This document shows positions 1-8,431 of a stretch of 64,000 nucleotides of DNA, piece by piece (within the stretch, counting starts at the first letter, position 1; each line of letters starts with the position of its first letter). The stretch covers positions 62,001-126,000 of the forward strand of contig JBEKHR010000009.1 in the NCBI GenBank assembly GCA_050012175.1. The letters are read 5' to 3'. Under the pieces are notes generated by a model, which saw only the letters and a list, made by a program, of their open reading frames with translations, was not told where the DNA came from and ran no database searches. Both the position numbers and the translations under genes were made by a program. The DNA is from CAVROP01 sp050012175 (GTDB lineage Bacteria; Acidobacteriota; Terriglobia; UBA7540).

Positions 1-610
1 CTCCGGCAATCACTCGACCCGTCCTGGGATCGACTACATCGCCAAAGGCATTCACCACCGCAAGCGCCTGCACGCGGACCCCGCCCGGCAACCCGCGACT
101 CCCGAACCCCAAGCCACCCTTGGTGGCCTGACCAATCCCATAGAGTTTTCCAACCGTCGCCCCAGTCCCCGCCCCCACCGACCCTTCAACAACTTTCTCG
201 GTTGCACTCCGGCAGGCTCGAAGTGCCATCCTCCGGTTTGGTCGAGCCTTTGACGAGCCCAAGTGGAGGTCGAAGATGACCGCCCCGGGAACGATGGGCA
301 CCCGGACTTTCCCGGCAGGGAATCCGACGCCGCGTGACTCCAAATACTCCATAACCCCTGCTGCAGCGTCCAGGCCGAAGGCGCTCCCTCCGCTCAAGAA
401 GATCGCGTGCACGCGCTCCACCACATGACCGGGAAGGCAGGGAGCCAAATCGCGCGTTCCCGCAGCGGAGCCCCGCACATCCACTCCGCAGACCGCGCCC
501 CCTTCGCAGAGGACAACTGTGCATCCTGTCAGCCCTTTGAAGTCACTGGCGTGACCGACGCGGACGCCTGGAATCGTCTTGTTTGTTTCCGTTTCCTTGA
601 ATCTGACCAT
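1..610 (-). CDS. P1 family (S58/DmpA-like) peptidase, 5' part only
   Basis: Reading the minus strand from ATG at 610 gives 203 codons that remain open at the left edge, so the C-terminal part is missing. The protein contains VRVGHASDFKGLTGCTVVL, VCGVDVRGSAAGTRDL, FLSGGSAFGLDAAAGVMEYL and SVGAGTGATVGK, the characteristic blocks of the P1/S58 family (DmpA aminopeptidase, NylC-like). These are N-terminal-nucleophile hydrolases that cleave themselves into two chains. The autocleavage site and nucleophile lie in the part that is cut off, so activity cannot be judged. An in-frame TAG lies 12 nt upstream of the ATG, which fixes the start; the Shine-Dalgarno is poor. Family assignment is firm, substrate unknown. 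Confidence 0.9.
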   Translation of the reverse strand, partial: MVRFKETETNKTIPGVRVGHASDFKGLTGCTVVLCEGGAVCGVDVRGSAAGTRDLAPCLPGHVVERVHAIFLSGGSAFGLDAAAGVMEYLESRGVGFPAGKVRVPIVPGAVIFDLHLGSSKARPNRRMALRACRSATEKVVEGSVGAGTGATVGKLYGIGQATKGGLGFGSRGLPGGVRVQALAVVNAFGDVVDPRTGRVIAG

Positions 611-1064
611 CCTGACATTCTATATTTCGCCGGCTACTCTTCCAGAGAAAAAGAGAATGGCCCCCTTCGGCATCTGCTTACCTCCTGAGGGAGTGAGGGC
701 ATGGATTATTCGGCCTGCGACCCTGAGTCGCGGCTCCAGTCAACCCCTTGGGTCACTTGTTCTCTCTTGCCTCTTTCCTTGCACCGGCTGGTTCTCCGAG
801 CTAGGCGGCAAGGCTATGCCATTCGGCGGGGCCACTATATGCCAAGCCCCGAACGAATTCAATAGCGGGTATCGCGCAAACTAAAATGCAACCGGTTTGA
901 ACTGCGTGACAGGTTGGGCTGCGGCCCGGCCAGCCGTTGCGTCACTCTCATGTTCCGAAATGGCAGCGTGCGCATGCGAACCATGTCCAGGAAGGGCTGG
1001 TAATTGGATGCGATTGTCACGATAATCTTCTTGTTCCACACGTAGTTTCCATTGGAGACACGCA
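611..1064. other. intergenic region, no gene seen
   Basis: This is the divergent spacer between the peptidase and the methyltransferase gene. Short open frames occur on both strands, but none has family-like sequence or a convincing ribosome binding site. It presumably holds the promoters of both flanking genes; I could not pick out clear -35/-10 pairs. Confidence 0.5.
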
Positions 1065-1556
1065 ATGAAGACTCTCTTTCTCGCACTCAGATCTGTCATC
1101 TACATGAGCGGTTTTTTGCTTTTTTTTGGCTGGATTGCCCTGCTGGTGCGAACCTTTGACCAGAGTTTTGGAGTCTCCTTACCTGCTGCGACCGAAATAC
1201 CCGGCGCTATCTTGCTGGTGATCGGAGCAACTCTTGGGCTCGCGTGCGCGGGTGTTTTCATTTCCCGAGGACGAGGAACACCCGCTATTTTTGATGCTCC
1301 GCGAGCCTTCGTCGCCATCGGCCCCTACAAGTACGTTCGCAACCCAATGTATATCGGGGGGCTGGTGCTCCTCATCGGCTTCGGTCTCTATGAGCGTTCG
1401 ATTTCGATTCTGTTCCTTGCTTTGCTGCTGTTTCCTCTTGTTCATCTGTTCGTCCTCTTTTACGAAGAACCTACCCTGACACGGAAATTTGGGAGTTCCT
1501 ACCAGGAGTACCGCAGAGCTGTGCGCAGGTGGATTCCGCGGCTGACGCGCTCGTGA
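1065..1556 (+). CDS. isoprenylcysteine carboxyl methyltransferase (ICMT)-family membrane protein
   Basis: A 163-residue integral membrane protein with hydrophobic segments at about 10-30, 45-65 and 95-130. The C-terminal half carries GPYKYVRNPMYIGG and YEEPTLTRKFGSSYQEYRR, the conserved SAM-binding signature of ICMT/PEMT-like methyltransferases. Bacterial members act in the inner membrane and their substrates are mostly unknown. GGAG lies 8 nt before the ATG. The aldolase gene begins 10 nt after the stop, so the two may be co-transcribed, although no functional link is evident. Confidence 0.85.
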   Translation: MKTLFLALRSVIYMSGFLLFFGWIALLVRTFDQSFGVSLPAATEIPGAILLVIGATLGLACAGVFISRGRGTPAIFDAPRAFVAIGPYKYVRNPMYIGGLVLLIGFGLYERSISILFLALLLFPLVHLFVLFYEEPTLTRKFGSSYQEYRRAVRRWIPRLTRS

Positions 1557-1566
1557 TGCTGTCGCC

Positions 1567-2499
1567 ATGAAACTACTTTCTACCAACGCCTGCATGTGGA
1601 ACGCCCGACGAGCAGGGACAGCCATCCCTGCATTCAACATCCCGTTTCTGCCCATGATGGAAGCGGTTGTCGAGGCACTGCATGCTACCGATTGTTTCGG
1701 TCTGATAGCCGTGGCACGGCCAGAGTGGATGAAGTTCGGAGCTCGAAGTGTTCGAGCCATCTATCAGGAGTACCAGCGGGTAAAGGACGAACGATTTACA
1801 CGCTTGCACTTGGATCATGTCCCCGTAATCGATGAGGACAATCTGAGCGTGGACTACGAGGCGGTAATCCAGGAAGCCGTCCAACTCGGGTATCAGTCGG
1901 TGATGGTGGACGGCTCGCGTCTCCCTTTGGATGAGAATATCCAAGCGACGAAGAAGATCGCTCGCCTCGCGCACGCCGCAGGAATTGCGCTGGAAGGCGA
2001 ATTGGGAGCCGTGTTTGGTCACGAGGCTGGTCCGCTTCCTCCTTACGAGGAACTCTTCGCAAGCGGGAAGGGCTTCACGGCCGCAGAGGACGCGCGCCGG
2101 TTCGTTCAGGAAACAGGAGTCGACTGGCTGTCGGTGGCGGTGGGGAATGTGCACGGGGCCATTGCGGAGGTCACGCGGCACAACAAAAAGGTCGAGGCAA
2201 GACTGAACATTGAGCACTTGGAGCGTATTTACGAAGCGGTTCAAATTCCTCTGGTTCTGCACGGTGGGAGTGGGATCAAGAAAAAGTACATTCAGGAAGC
2301 CATCCATCGTGGAATCGCCAAGATCAACATCGCCACCGCAATCCGCCAGCCTTATGAGGTAGCTCTCAAAGAATCGCTGGAGGCTGCCAAGAAGGCGGCG
2401 TACGACGCCGCGGTGCAAGTGCTGGCTGAAGAACTCGAGCTTCAAGGTTCCCGACGGCTGATTAATCCGGAGCTCGGATACGAGGTGACATCGGTATGA
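1567..2499 (+). CDS. class II ketose-bisphosphate aldolase
   Basis: A 310-residue zinc-dependent aldolase of the fructose/tagatose-bisphosphate type. Visible motifs are PAFNIPF near the N-terminus, LHLDHV (catalytic Asp and zinc His), VMVDGS, EGELG, VGNVHG, LVLHGGSGI (phosphate-binding loop with zinc His) and KINIATAIR. Such enzymes split a ketose (bis)phosphate into dihydroxyacetone phosphate and an aldehyde. The next gene, a sugar kinase, overlaps it by ATGA, so the pair probably phosphorylates and then cleaves one sugar. Sequence is diverged from housekeeping Fba; a GatY/KbaY-like catabolic role is more likely than glycolysis. Exact substrate unknown. Confidence 0.88.
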   Translation: MKLLSTNACMWNARRAGTAIPAFNIPFLPMMEAVVEALHATDCFGLIAVARPEWMKFGARSVRAIYQEYQRVKDERFTRLHLDHVPVIDEDNLSVDYEAVIQEAVQLGYQSVMVDGSRLPLDENIQATKKIARLAHAAGIALEGELGAVFGHEAGPLPPYEELFASGKGFTAAEDARRFVQETGVDWLSVAVGNVHGAIAEVTRHNKKVEARLNIEHLERIYEAVQIPLVLHGGSGIKKKYIQEAIHRGIAKINIATAIRQPYEVALKESLEAAKKAAYDAAVQVLAEELELQGSRRLINPELGYEVTSV

Positions 2500-4028
2500 G
2501 TCTGCTGGGGATCGATGTCGGAACCTCAGGGTGCAAAGCTGCGGCCTTTTTGGAAAGCGGGGAGTGTCTCGCCAGCGCCTACCGTGAATATGCCACCTTG
2601 CACCCGCGCCAGGGCTGGGCAGAACTTGACAGTCGCGAGGTGTGGAACTGCGTGCGGGACACGATCGCCGAGGTGTCGGGTCGGGTGACCCAGCATCCTG
2701 TTCGGGCGCTCTGCGTCAGCTCCATGGGCGAAGCCATGACCCCCGTGTCCAAGGACAGGCAAATTCTTGGTCCCTGTATCCTGTCCTCGGATACGCGCGG
2801 CATGGAATACGTTGAAGCTCTGGCGCGCCAGATTCCTCAGGAGGCCTTCTTCCGCATCAACCCTAATATTTTTGGCCCGCAATACTCTCTCCCTAAACTC
2901 TTATGGCGGCGAGAATATCAGCCTGCTCTTTACGCGCAAGCCCACAAGTTTCTCCTCTGGGGGGACCTCGTGGCTTTCATGCTCGGCTGCGACCCGGTTA
3001 CCAGTTACTCCCATGCCAATCGCACGCTCCTTTTCGACATTCGCAGAGAGGATTGGTCTGACCCATTGCTTCTATTGACTGGAATCGAACGCGCCAAGCT
3101 TCCGCTTCCGATGCCCAGCGGCGCTGTCGCCGGTACCGTTTGTGAGCGCGTTGCTGGGGAGCTGAATCTGCCGAAAGAAGTGCTCGTGGTGGTCGGCGGC
3201 CACGACCAGTGCTGCAGTTCACTGGGCGCGGGCGTCTACGAGGCTGGAAAAGCCGTTTGCGGCATTGGAACCTTCGAATGCATTACCCCCACCTACGACC
3301 ACCTCCCGGACGCTGCGGCGATGTTGCGCCACGGCCTCAATCTTGAACATCACGTCCTGCCAGGGCTTTTTGTTTCCTTCATCTGCAACCAAGGCGGGAC
3401 CCTGGTGCGATGGTTCCGCGACACCTTCGCCGGCGCGGAGCGCAAACTGTTGCCTGCCGGCGAAGACATTTACGACGCCTTGGCCCGCGAAATGCCCCCC
3501 GAGCCTACGCGCTTGTTCACACTCCCCTATTTTGAGATTACCGGTCCACCTGGTTTTATCGCCGATGCTTCCGGCGTCATCGTGGGGCTCAAAACCAGCA
3601 CCACGCGCGGTGAGATCCTCAAATCCATCATGGAATCGGTCACTTTTTATTTTGCCGAAAGCTTGCAGGCCTTGAAAGAACTTGGAGTGAATCCTTCGGA
3701 ATTTGTCGCCACCGGGGGCGGAGCGAAATCGGACCAGTGGCTTCAACTCAAGGCTGACATCTTTGGTGTTCCCTTTGTGCGGCCACGCGTCACTGAAGCA
3801 AGCGTCCTGGGGGCTGCCATCCTCGCCGGAATCGCCACAGGAGTCTTTCGCCATCCCGCCGAAGGAGTAGGCCAATTCGTCAAACCCGACAAGGTGTTTG
3901 AGCCGGATCCAATCCGCCATCGGATCTATCAGCAAAAACTCGAAGCCTATGGTGAACTGTTTCCGCTCCTCAAGGGTTTCCTTGCCAAACTCGAAAAGGG
4001 CGAACAGGAACGGTCGCAGCACCAGTGA
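2496..4028 (+). CDS. FGGY-family carbohydrate kinase
   Basis: A 510-residue kinase of the usual FGGY length. The N-terminal ATPase motif is LLGIDVGTSGCKAAAF; SSMGEAMTPVSKD and SSDTRGMEYVE follow; VVVGGHDQCCSSLGAG holds the catalytic Asp region, and FVATGGGAKSDQWLQLKADI is the adenine-binding block. FGGY kinases phosphorylate pentoses, ketoses or polyols such as xylulose, fuculose or glycerol. The start overlaps the aldolase stop (ATGA), indicating translational coupling. Overall look is xylulokinase-like, but I would not name the sugar. Confidence 0.9.
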   Translation: MSLLGIDVGTSGCKAAAFLESGECLASAYREYATLHPRQGWAELDSREVWNCVRDTIAEVSGRVTQHPVRALCVSSMGEAMTPVSKDRQILGPCILSSDTRGMEYVEALARQIPQEAFFRINPNIFGPQYSLPKLLWRREYQPALYAQAHKFLLWGDLVAFMLGCDPVTSYSHANRTLLFDIRREDWSDPLLLLTGIERAKLPLPMPSGAVAGTVCERVAGELNLPKEVLVVVGGHDQCCSSLGAGVYEAGKAVCGIGTFECITPTYDHLPDAAAMLRHGLNLEHHVLPGLFVSFICNQGGTLVRWFRDTFAGAERKLLPAGEDIYDALAREMPPEPTRLFTLPYFEITGPPGFIADASGVIVGLKTSTTRGEILKSIMESVTFYFAESLQALKELGVNPSEFVATGGGAKSDQWLQLKADIFGVPFVRPRVTEASVLGAAILAGIATGVFRHPAEGVGQFVKPDKVFEPDPIRHRIYQQKLEAYGELFPLLKGFLAKLEKGEQERSQHQ

Positions 4029-4588
4029 GCCGGCGTGTCTTTTCGAGATCTCCCTTGAGGTCTGAACTGAACCTACCACTTCCTCTACCCAGGTCATCGT
4101 CGACAATGTGAACATCTGCCAAGAGTTAACTGAGATGTGGCATGCAACGGCTTGGCAGGCTCAAAGTAACCACTCCGGTGGCCGAAGTCAGCCAGCTTGG
4201 TGGAAATCGGCCAGTCCCATGTCGCGCCCCTCGGTGTCCGCAAGCTTCCACCGGGAAACGTCGAAAGTACTGTCTCAGAGAGGGGACAGTCGGCCTCGGG
4301 TTGCGATGAGTAGGGGAACAGTGGTCAAATTCCTCAAAGCTGCAGGGCAGCAGGGTCACGAATCGGCGTGCCTACCCGCAAGGCAAAGCAGGTCAACGTT
4401 TTCGCCTACCCTCTGACGCTGACGTGCCATACCTCACATGATGTCTGGCACTCGCTTCGGGGGGCTTGCCGAGGAAACATGGCCCGCCCACAGAATCACT
4501 CGCCCCCTGGCGTCCCCAGCCATCAATCCAGCCGCTTTAGTGTTCTGGTCACCAAATTGCCCCAACTGGGTCGAGGTCCCGAAAAACC
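4029..4588. other. intergenic region, no gene seen
   Basis: 560 bp follow the sugar kinase. Short frames on both strands do not resemble known proteins. A stretch near 4250-4350 faintly recalls a transposase-type helix-turn-helix but is too weak to call. No terminator hairpin with a T-run is obvious after the kinase. Confidence 0.4.
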
Positions 4589-5650
4589 ATGAGAATCAAA
4601 TTAATCCCCTCAAGCACGATTATTTTGGTGTTGGCGTTTCTTATTTCTCCCATCCGAGCCACCGAGCGGCTTCGGATCGAGCCGGGCACGAAGATTCCCG
4701 TCCGGCTCGAAAGCAGCGTAGGAACCAAAGAGTTTTACCAATGGCACTCTTTTGGTAACGTGCGCACGGTTTCCGGAGCGCTAATGCAGGACTTGGTTAC
4801 GTCCGACGGGCAGGTGGCGCTGCCGGCAGGCACAAAAATCCGTGTCGCGGTACTCGAGAGCAAGCGCGCCGGACACATAATGGGTAGGTCCCGCTTGCGG
4901 CTGGGCCTTTACTCGGTACGTACACCGGACGGTGAAGTGATCCCCCTCGATGGCTACCCCACGGATTTGAACCGTCGCAAGGTGGACCGCGAGGGCACGG
5001 CGCACGGACACAGGGGACTGGTGAAGGACGGCGCTGTGGACTTTGGATCGGTGGTGATCGGCGCGGGTGCTGGCTTCGCGGCGGCCGGGCCGGTAGGTGG
5101 AGCCATAGGCGCCGGCGGTGGTCTTATTGTAGCCGCGATTTGGACAGTGGCGCGGCGCGGCCCCGATCTGACAGTTCCCGCCGGCACCGTGCTCGAGTTT
5201 GTGCTTGGCCGGCCGGTTTCCCTCGTTGCCATGGGTGACGTCGTCGATGATAGTCCCAAGCTTCAGCCGTCCACGTGGGGTCGCGGCCAGGTGATCCCGC
5301 CTTCGGAGGATTTGTTGGCGCTGGCTGACCAGCTCGACTCCGATCCCGACGGCGTGCTCCAGCAGTTGAAGCAGATCAGGTTCAAGGACCGTCCGGGTGT
5401 GGATCGCGCCTTTGCGAAGTACTTGCAGGCGGTGGCGCGCTTCCAAAAAGGTGACCACAGCAAGGATACGCTCAACGTGATGCGAGAGGCCTATAGTGCC
5501 GCGCAGAACTCTGCGGTGCCCCCGGCGGCACGCGCCGAGATGGCGCGCAACCTTGTTTTCATCCTGCGTGCCACGGAGAAGGATTGGGAACGCGACCCGC
5601 TCCTGAACGATCCTCAGGTGCAGGCGGCGCTGGTGGAGGAAAACCAATGA
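4589..5650 (+). CDS. secreted protein with glycine-zipper segment, unknown function
   Basis: A 353-residue protein beginning with a signal peptide (hydrophobic LIPSSTIILVLAFLISPI). The next part, about 25-110, has beta-rich text with RIEPGTKIPVRLESSVGT and ALPAGTKIRVAVLESKR, a pattern shared with TrbI/VirB10-like and other envelope beta-barrel pieces. Residues around 150-185 form a Gly/Ala-rich glycine-zipper-like membrane-active segment (VIGAGAGFAAAGPVGGAIGAG). A helical tail follows. It starts a run of five co-directional envelope genes and overlaps the next gene by ATGA. Function unknown. Confidence 0.75.
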   Translation: MRIKLIPSSTIILVLAFLISPIRATERLRIEPGTKIPVRLESSVGTKEFYQWHSFGNVRTVSGALMQDLVTSDGQVALPAGTKIRVAVLESKRAGHIMGRSRLRLGLYSVRTPDGEVIPLDGYPTDLNRRKVDREGTAHGHRGLVKDGAVDFGSVVIGAGAGFAAAGPVGGAIGAGGGLIVAAIWTVARRGPDLTVPAGTVLEFVLGRPVSLVAMGDVVDDSPKLQPSTWGRGQVIPPSEDLLALADQLDSDPDGVLQQLKQIRFKDRPGVDRAFAKYLQAVARFQKGDHSKDTLNVMREAYSAAQNSAVPPAARAEMARNLVFILRATEKDWERDPLLNDPQVQAALVEENQ

Positions 5651-6696
5651 GGCCCACACTGATTCTGACCCTCCTAGGGTGCGCGCTCGCCAGCGTGGCG
5701 CTTGCCCAGCAGCCTCCAACAACCCACGTGCCACCCCCGCCCCCTGCCGGCGTGGCGCCCCCGCCGCCCACGCCTGGCACAACGGAGTCGGAGGCGCCGC
5801 CCCCCGCAGCTTCTGAAACTCCCGAGACGGCGCCTGAAAATACGCAGGGCGCACGCGAAACGCCACTGGATGCTGAAGCCTTCGATGTTCGCGTCCATCG
5901 CCGCCTAGATGAGTACAACCAACGTCGCGACCAGCGCGAGCTCGAGATGGCTTCCTACAGCAAGGCGAGTGGGAATGATCCCGGTCTGGAGCGATTCGCC
6001 GACCCACGCAAGGTGCAGGTGGCACTCAAGGACGAACTCGATCGCGAGCAGACCAGCGAGCAATTGGCCAATGATTACGCTGAACAGGCCCGCGAGGTGC
6101 TTAGCAAGCAGCAGGCGGTTCAGGACTTCATCGACAAGCGCCGCAAGACGCTGGACGACTTGAGCAAGCAGAACGTGGGCGTCAATCCCCAGGATCTCGA
6201 GGTGGCCCTCGCCAACCTGGCCCATCAGCCTGAGTCACCTGAGACGGAGGCTCAGATGCGCGAAATCGATCGGCGGCTGTCCGAGGCCGAGCGCCTTGAG
6301 AAAGATCTGCCTGCCCGGCGGACTCGCGCTCAGGAGGAAGCGGCAGGCGCCGCTGAAGAACTCGCCAAGCTCAAGGCTCTCGAGCAGTCTTACGAGAAAG
6401 AGTCAAAGGCCTTCGCGGCAGACGCGCTCTCGGCCCGCGAGAACCGGCTGGGGCTGGCCGACAGGCTCGAGTATTACGTGGTCCGCGCCCAGGCAGAAGA
6501 CGTGCTCGAGCAAGGCCGCAAAGCCACGCAGTCGGTGCAACACCTCTCGGCCAGCCCAGAGGTCGATAAGACGCTCAACAGCTCAGGGTCAAGCGCCAAG
6601 TCGGAAACTGATCTGGAGCAGTTGAGGAGCTGCATTCAACAGTCAGGCGACGTGAAGGCTTGTCACGACAAGGCTCGCCAGGCGCACCAGGAGTAG
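5647..6696 (+). CDS. secreted coiled-coil protein, unknown function
   Basis: The best start is ATG 5647, which overlaps the previous stop (ATGA) and has GGAGG about 7 nt upstream; it gives a clear signal peptide (MRPTLILTLLGCALASVALA). An earlier in-frame ATG at 5584 would spoil the signal. After the signal comes a Pro/Thr-rich stretch (about 20-75), then a long charged helical region rich in Glu, Gln, Ala and Arg typical of coiled coils (about 90-330). Predicted periplasmic, 349 residues. It may be a structural or tether partner of the neighbouring genes. Confidence 0.75.
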   Translation: MRPTLILTLLGCALASVALAQQPPTTHVPPPPPAGVAPPPPTPGTTESEAPPPAASETPETAPENTQGARETPLDAEAFDVRVHRRLDEYNQRRDQRELEMASYSKASGNDPGLERFADPRKVQVALKDELDREQTSEQLANDYAEQAREVLSKQQAVQDFIDKRRKTLDDLSKQNVGVNPQDLEVALANLAHQPESPETEAQMREIDRRLSEAERLEKDLPARRTRAQEEAAGAAEELAKLKALEQSYEKESKAFAADALSARENRLGLADRLEYYVVRAQAEDVLEQGRKATQSVQHLSASPEVDKTLNSSGSSAKSETDLEQLRSCIQQSGDVKACHDKARQAHQE

Positions 6697-6699
6697 CTT

Positions 6700-7116
6700 A
6701 TGAACACAAATAGAGAATCAGGTTCAGGCGGCTCGGCGGCGGCGCGGTGGGTTCTCATGATGGCGGCTGGCGGGGCGCTAGTTCTGGCGCTTGCCGCCTC
6801 AAGCCGCGCGCAGAGCACCGACTCCCAGCCCGCAGCTCTGAGCAAACAGCGTGCGGCGCTTTACCTCGAGGCCACCCGCACCCCGCTCGCGGACCTGGAG
6901 AACGACGTGAATCACCTTGCCATACGTTCGGAGTCCTGTCGCATCGAGTATGGCGCCCAGGCGTGCGGCCTGCCCGACAAGCCACTCGAGTCCGGCAAAC
7001 TCGAAGAGCGCTATGCCTACTACGTCAAACAACCTGTGGAGGCCCACTCCAAAGGGCAGAAAGTGAAAATCGACCGGCGAAAGTGGGTGGGGGCGAGCGC
7101 ACCTCCATCACGATGA
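6700..7116 (+). CDS. small secreted or membrane-anchored protein, unknown function
   Basis: 138 residues. GGAG sits 6 nt before the ATG, and the gene begins 3 nt after the previous stop. The N-terminus has one hydrophobic segment (about 16-34) followed by ASSRAQS, a plausible signal-peptidase site. The mature part holds two cysteines (SCRIEYGAQACG) that could form a disulfide. No family recognised. Position in the run suggests a role with its envelope neighbours. Confidence 0.65.
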   Translation: MNTNRESGSGGSAAARWVLMMAAGGALVLALAASSRAQSTDSQPAALSKQRAALYLEATRTPLADLENDVNHLAIRSESCRIEYGAQACGLPDKPLESGKLEERYAYYVKQPVEAHSKGQKVKIDRRKWVGASAPPSR

Positions 7117-7231
7117 AGCTGTCAGCTATCAGCCCTCAGCTATCAGCAAACATCCGTCAGCCTTCGCTAGCCACATTGCGGTGTTCGCGCTGACTGCTGA
7201 CGGCTAATCACGCCCGGTCGAAGGAGGAGGT
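7117..7231. repeat. low-complexity TCAGC repeat tract
   Basis: The gap before the transglycosylase gene contains two near copies of CAGCTATCAGC (about 7130-7152) and more CAGC/GACTG-like words. A related tract, also with CAGCTATCAGC, lies at about 17240-17262. It ends with the AAGGAGGAGGT ribosome binding site of the next gene. Confidence 0.55.
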
Positions 7232-8431
7232 ATGACTCGCGTGAGACGCATCGACGCATCCACCTGTCTGGCCTTCGCCGTAGCAGGGTTGTATCTCTTT
7301 GGGATCGCGACGCCACTGGGCGCGCCGCAGGAGGGGTCCAACGTGCGCCCCCCCTCGCTCTCCAGGCGCGCCGACTCGACGAAGCCCGCCTGGCATTCCG
7401 GGCCAGCTTCAACGCCGCCCCAAACCGAAGTTGTGCTGCCGCCTTCCGAGGCTCCGCCGCCCGCGAAGTCGCCCCTCCTCGGAGCGCAGGTAGAGGGAAA
7501 GAAGCCGACGGTTACGAAGCCGTGGGCTGTGACTCCTGCCGGTTCGGGTTTCGCCACAAGACGCACCCCCGCGGCTGCCCATGCGCTCACGCCCACGCCA
7601 AACGCCAACCCGCACGGCGACTCAAACCCTCCCGATCCTGAGGCCCAGCGCATCCAGGATGAGCTCAGCCGCCTGCGCGACGATGCCGGCGCGCGTCGCG
7701 CCTTCTACGATGAACTGCGCCGCACGGTCGAGCAGGTGCGCGCTGGCCTGCGGGATGAAAACTCCAAGAACCCCCCATCGGCACACCCGGGTTGGCACCT
7801 GTTCCATGATGCTTCCGGCGAACCTCCCAACCCGCCGGCCAACCAGGGGCCTAATGAGTCCCCTCCGGCAAACGCTGAGGCCCCGCAAGCATCCTTGGGT
7901 AGGCATCGCGGCAGCCTCTCGGATCAACTCTCCCCTCTCCCCCTTGGGGGAGAGGGTGGCCCGCCGCCGGCGTTTTCCTCAGCCGGGGCGGGGCGGGTGA
8001 GGGGGTCTCGATTCGCGAATGCAACAGTTAATCGCTCAGCCTACCTTCGCGTGGTCCGCTGCGCCAAGGCTAATGGTACGCCGGTGCCACTGGCCCTGGG
8101 CGTGGCATGGATTGAGTCTCGCTTGCAGACCTATCCGCCCCACGGGGCCGCCGGCGAAGTGGGGATGTTCCAGATTCTGCCGGAGCGTTGTCGCCTTGAA
8201 GGCTGGCCGCCCAAGCGTCTGAAGGAGCCGGAATTTAACGCCTGGCTGGGCACCCGGCTGCTCGCCCGCTACTACCAGGAAGAAGGCAGTTGGGCGCGCG
8301 CCGCCGCTAAATACGTCGCTGGCCCCAGAGTCTTCGACCGGAGTTACTCTCAAGACCTGTGGGCCTACATTAACTGGTATGCAAGCTCGGTGGACAGCTA
8401 TGCCGGCTACTTTTCCCGTTACCAAAGCTGA
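7232..8431 (+). CDS. SLT-type lytic transglycosylase with long Pro-rich N-terminal region
   Basis: 399 residues with an exceptionally strong ribosome binding site (AAGGAGGAGGT). The C-terminal ~130 residues are an SLT/lysozyme-like domain: ALGVAWIESRL contains the catalytic Glu (about residue 295), followed by GEVGMFQILPERC and AAAKYVAGPRVFDRSY. Such enzymes cut peptidoglycan glycan strands, often to let secretion machines or pili through the wall. Residues 1-230 are signal-like and then Pro/Ala-rich linker. Residues about 234-258 are translated from a copy of the 75-bp palindromic repeat (7933-8007), an in-frame insertion in the linker. Confidence 0.85.
   Translation: MTRVRRIDASTCLAFAVAGLYLFGIATPLGAPQEGSNVRPPSLSRRADSTKPAWHSGPASTPPQTEVVLPPSEAPPPAKSPLLGAQVEGKKPTVTKPWAVTPAGSGFATRRTPAAAHALTPTPNANPHGDSNPPDPEAQRIQDELSRLRDDAGARRAFYDELRRTVEQVRAGLRDENSKNPPSAHPGWHLFHDASGEPPNPPANQGPNESPPANAEAPQASLGRHRGSLSDQLSPLPLGGEGGPPPAFSSAGAGRVRGSRFANATVNRSAYLRVVRCAKANGTPVPLALGVAWIESRLQTYPPHGAAGEVGMFQILPERCRLEGWPPKRLKEPEFNAWLGTRLLARYYQEEGSWARAAAKYVAGPRVFDRSYSQDLWAYINWYASSVDSYAGYFSRYQS
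7933..8007 (+). repeat. 75-bp palindromic repeat, copy 1 (inside coding sequence)
   Basis: Begins with a perfect CCCTCTCCCCC/GGGGGAGAGGG hairpin and ends with GGGTGAGGGGGTC. Near-identical copies lie at 32876-32950 and 42763-42837. Here it is read in frame in the transglycosylase linker as PLPLGGEGGPPPAF and so on. Confidence 0.9.

Noticed and set aside
1573..2445. 290-residue frame antisense to the aldolase
   Set aside because: Codon shadow of a well-supported gene; no family features.
3219..4115. 298-residue frame antisense to the sugar kinase
   Set aside because: Shadow frame typical of high-GC DNA, with no recognisable motifs.
4250..4360. IS21-like transposase fragment
   Set aside because: A weak helix-turn-helix resemblance only; no DDE motif, inverted repeats or second gene.
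4781..6025. 414-residue minus-strand frame
   Set aside because: Runs antisense across two signal-peptide-bearing genes; His/Arg-rich text without domains.
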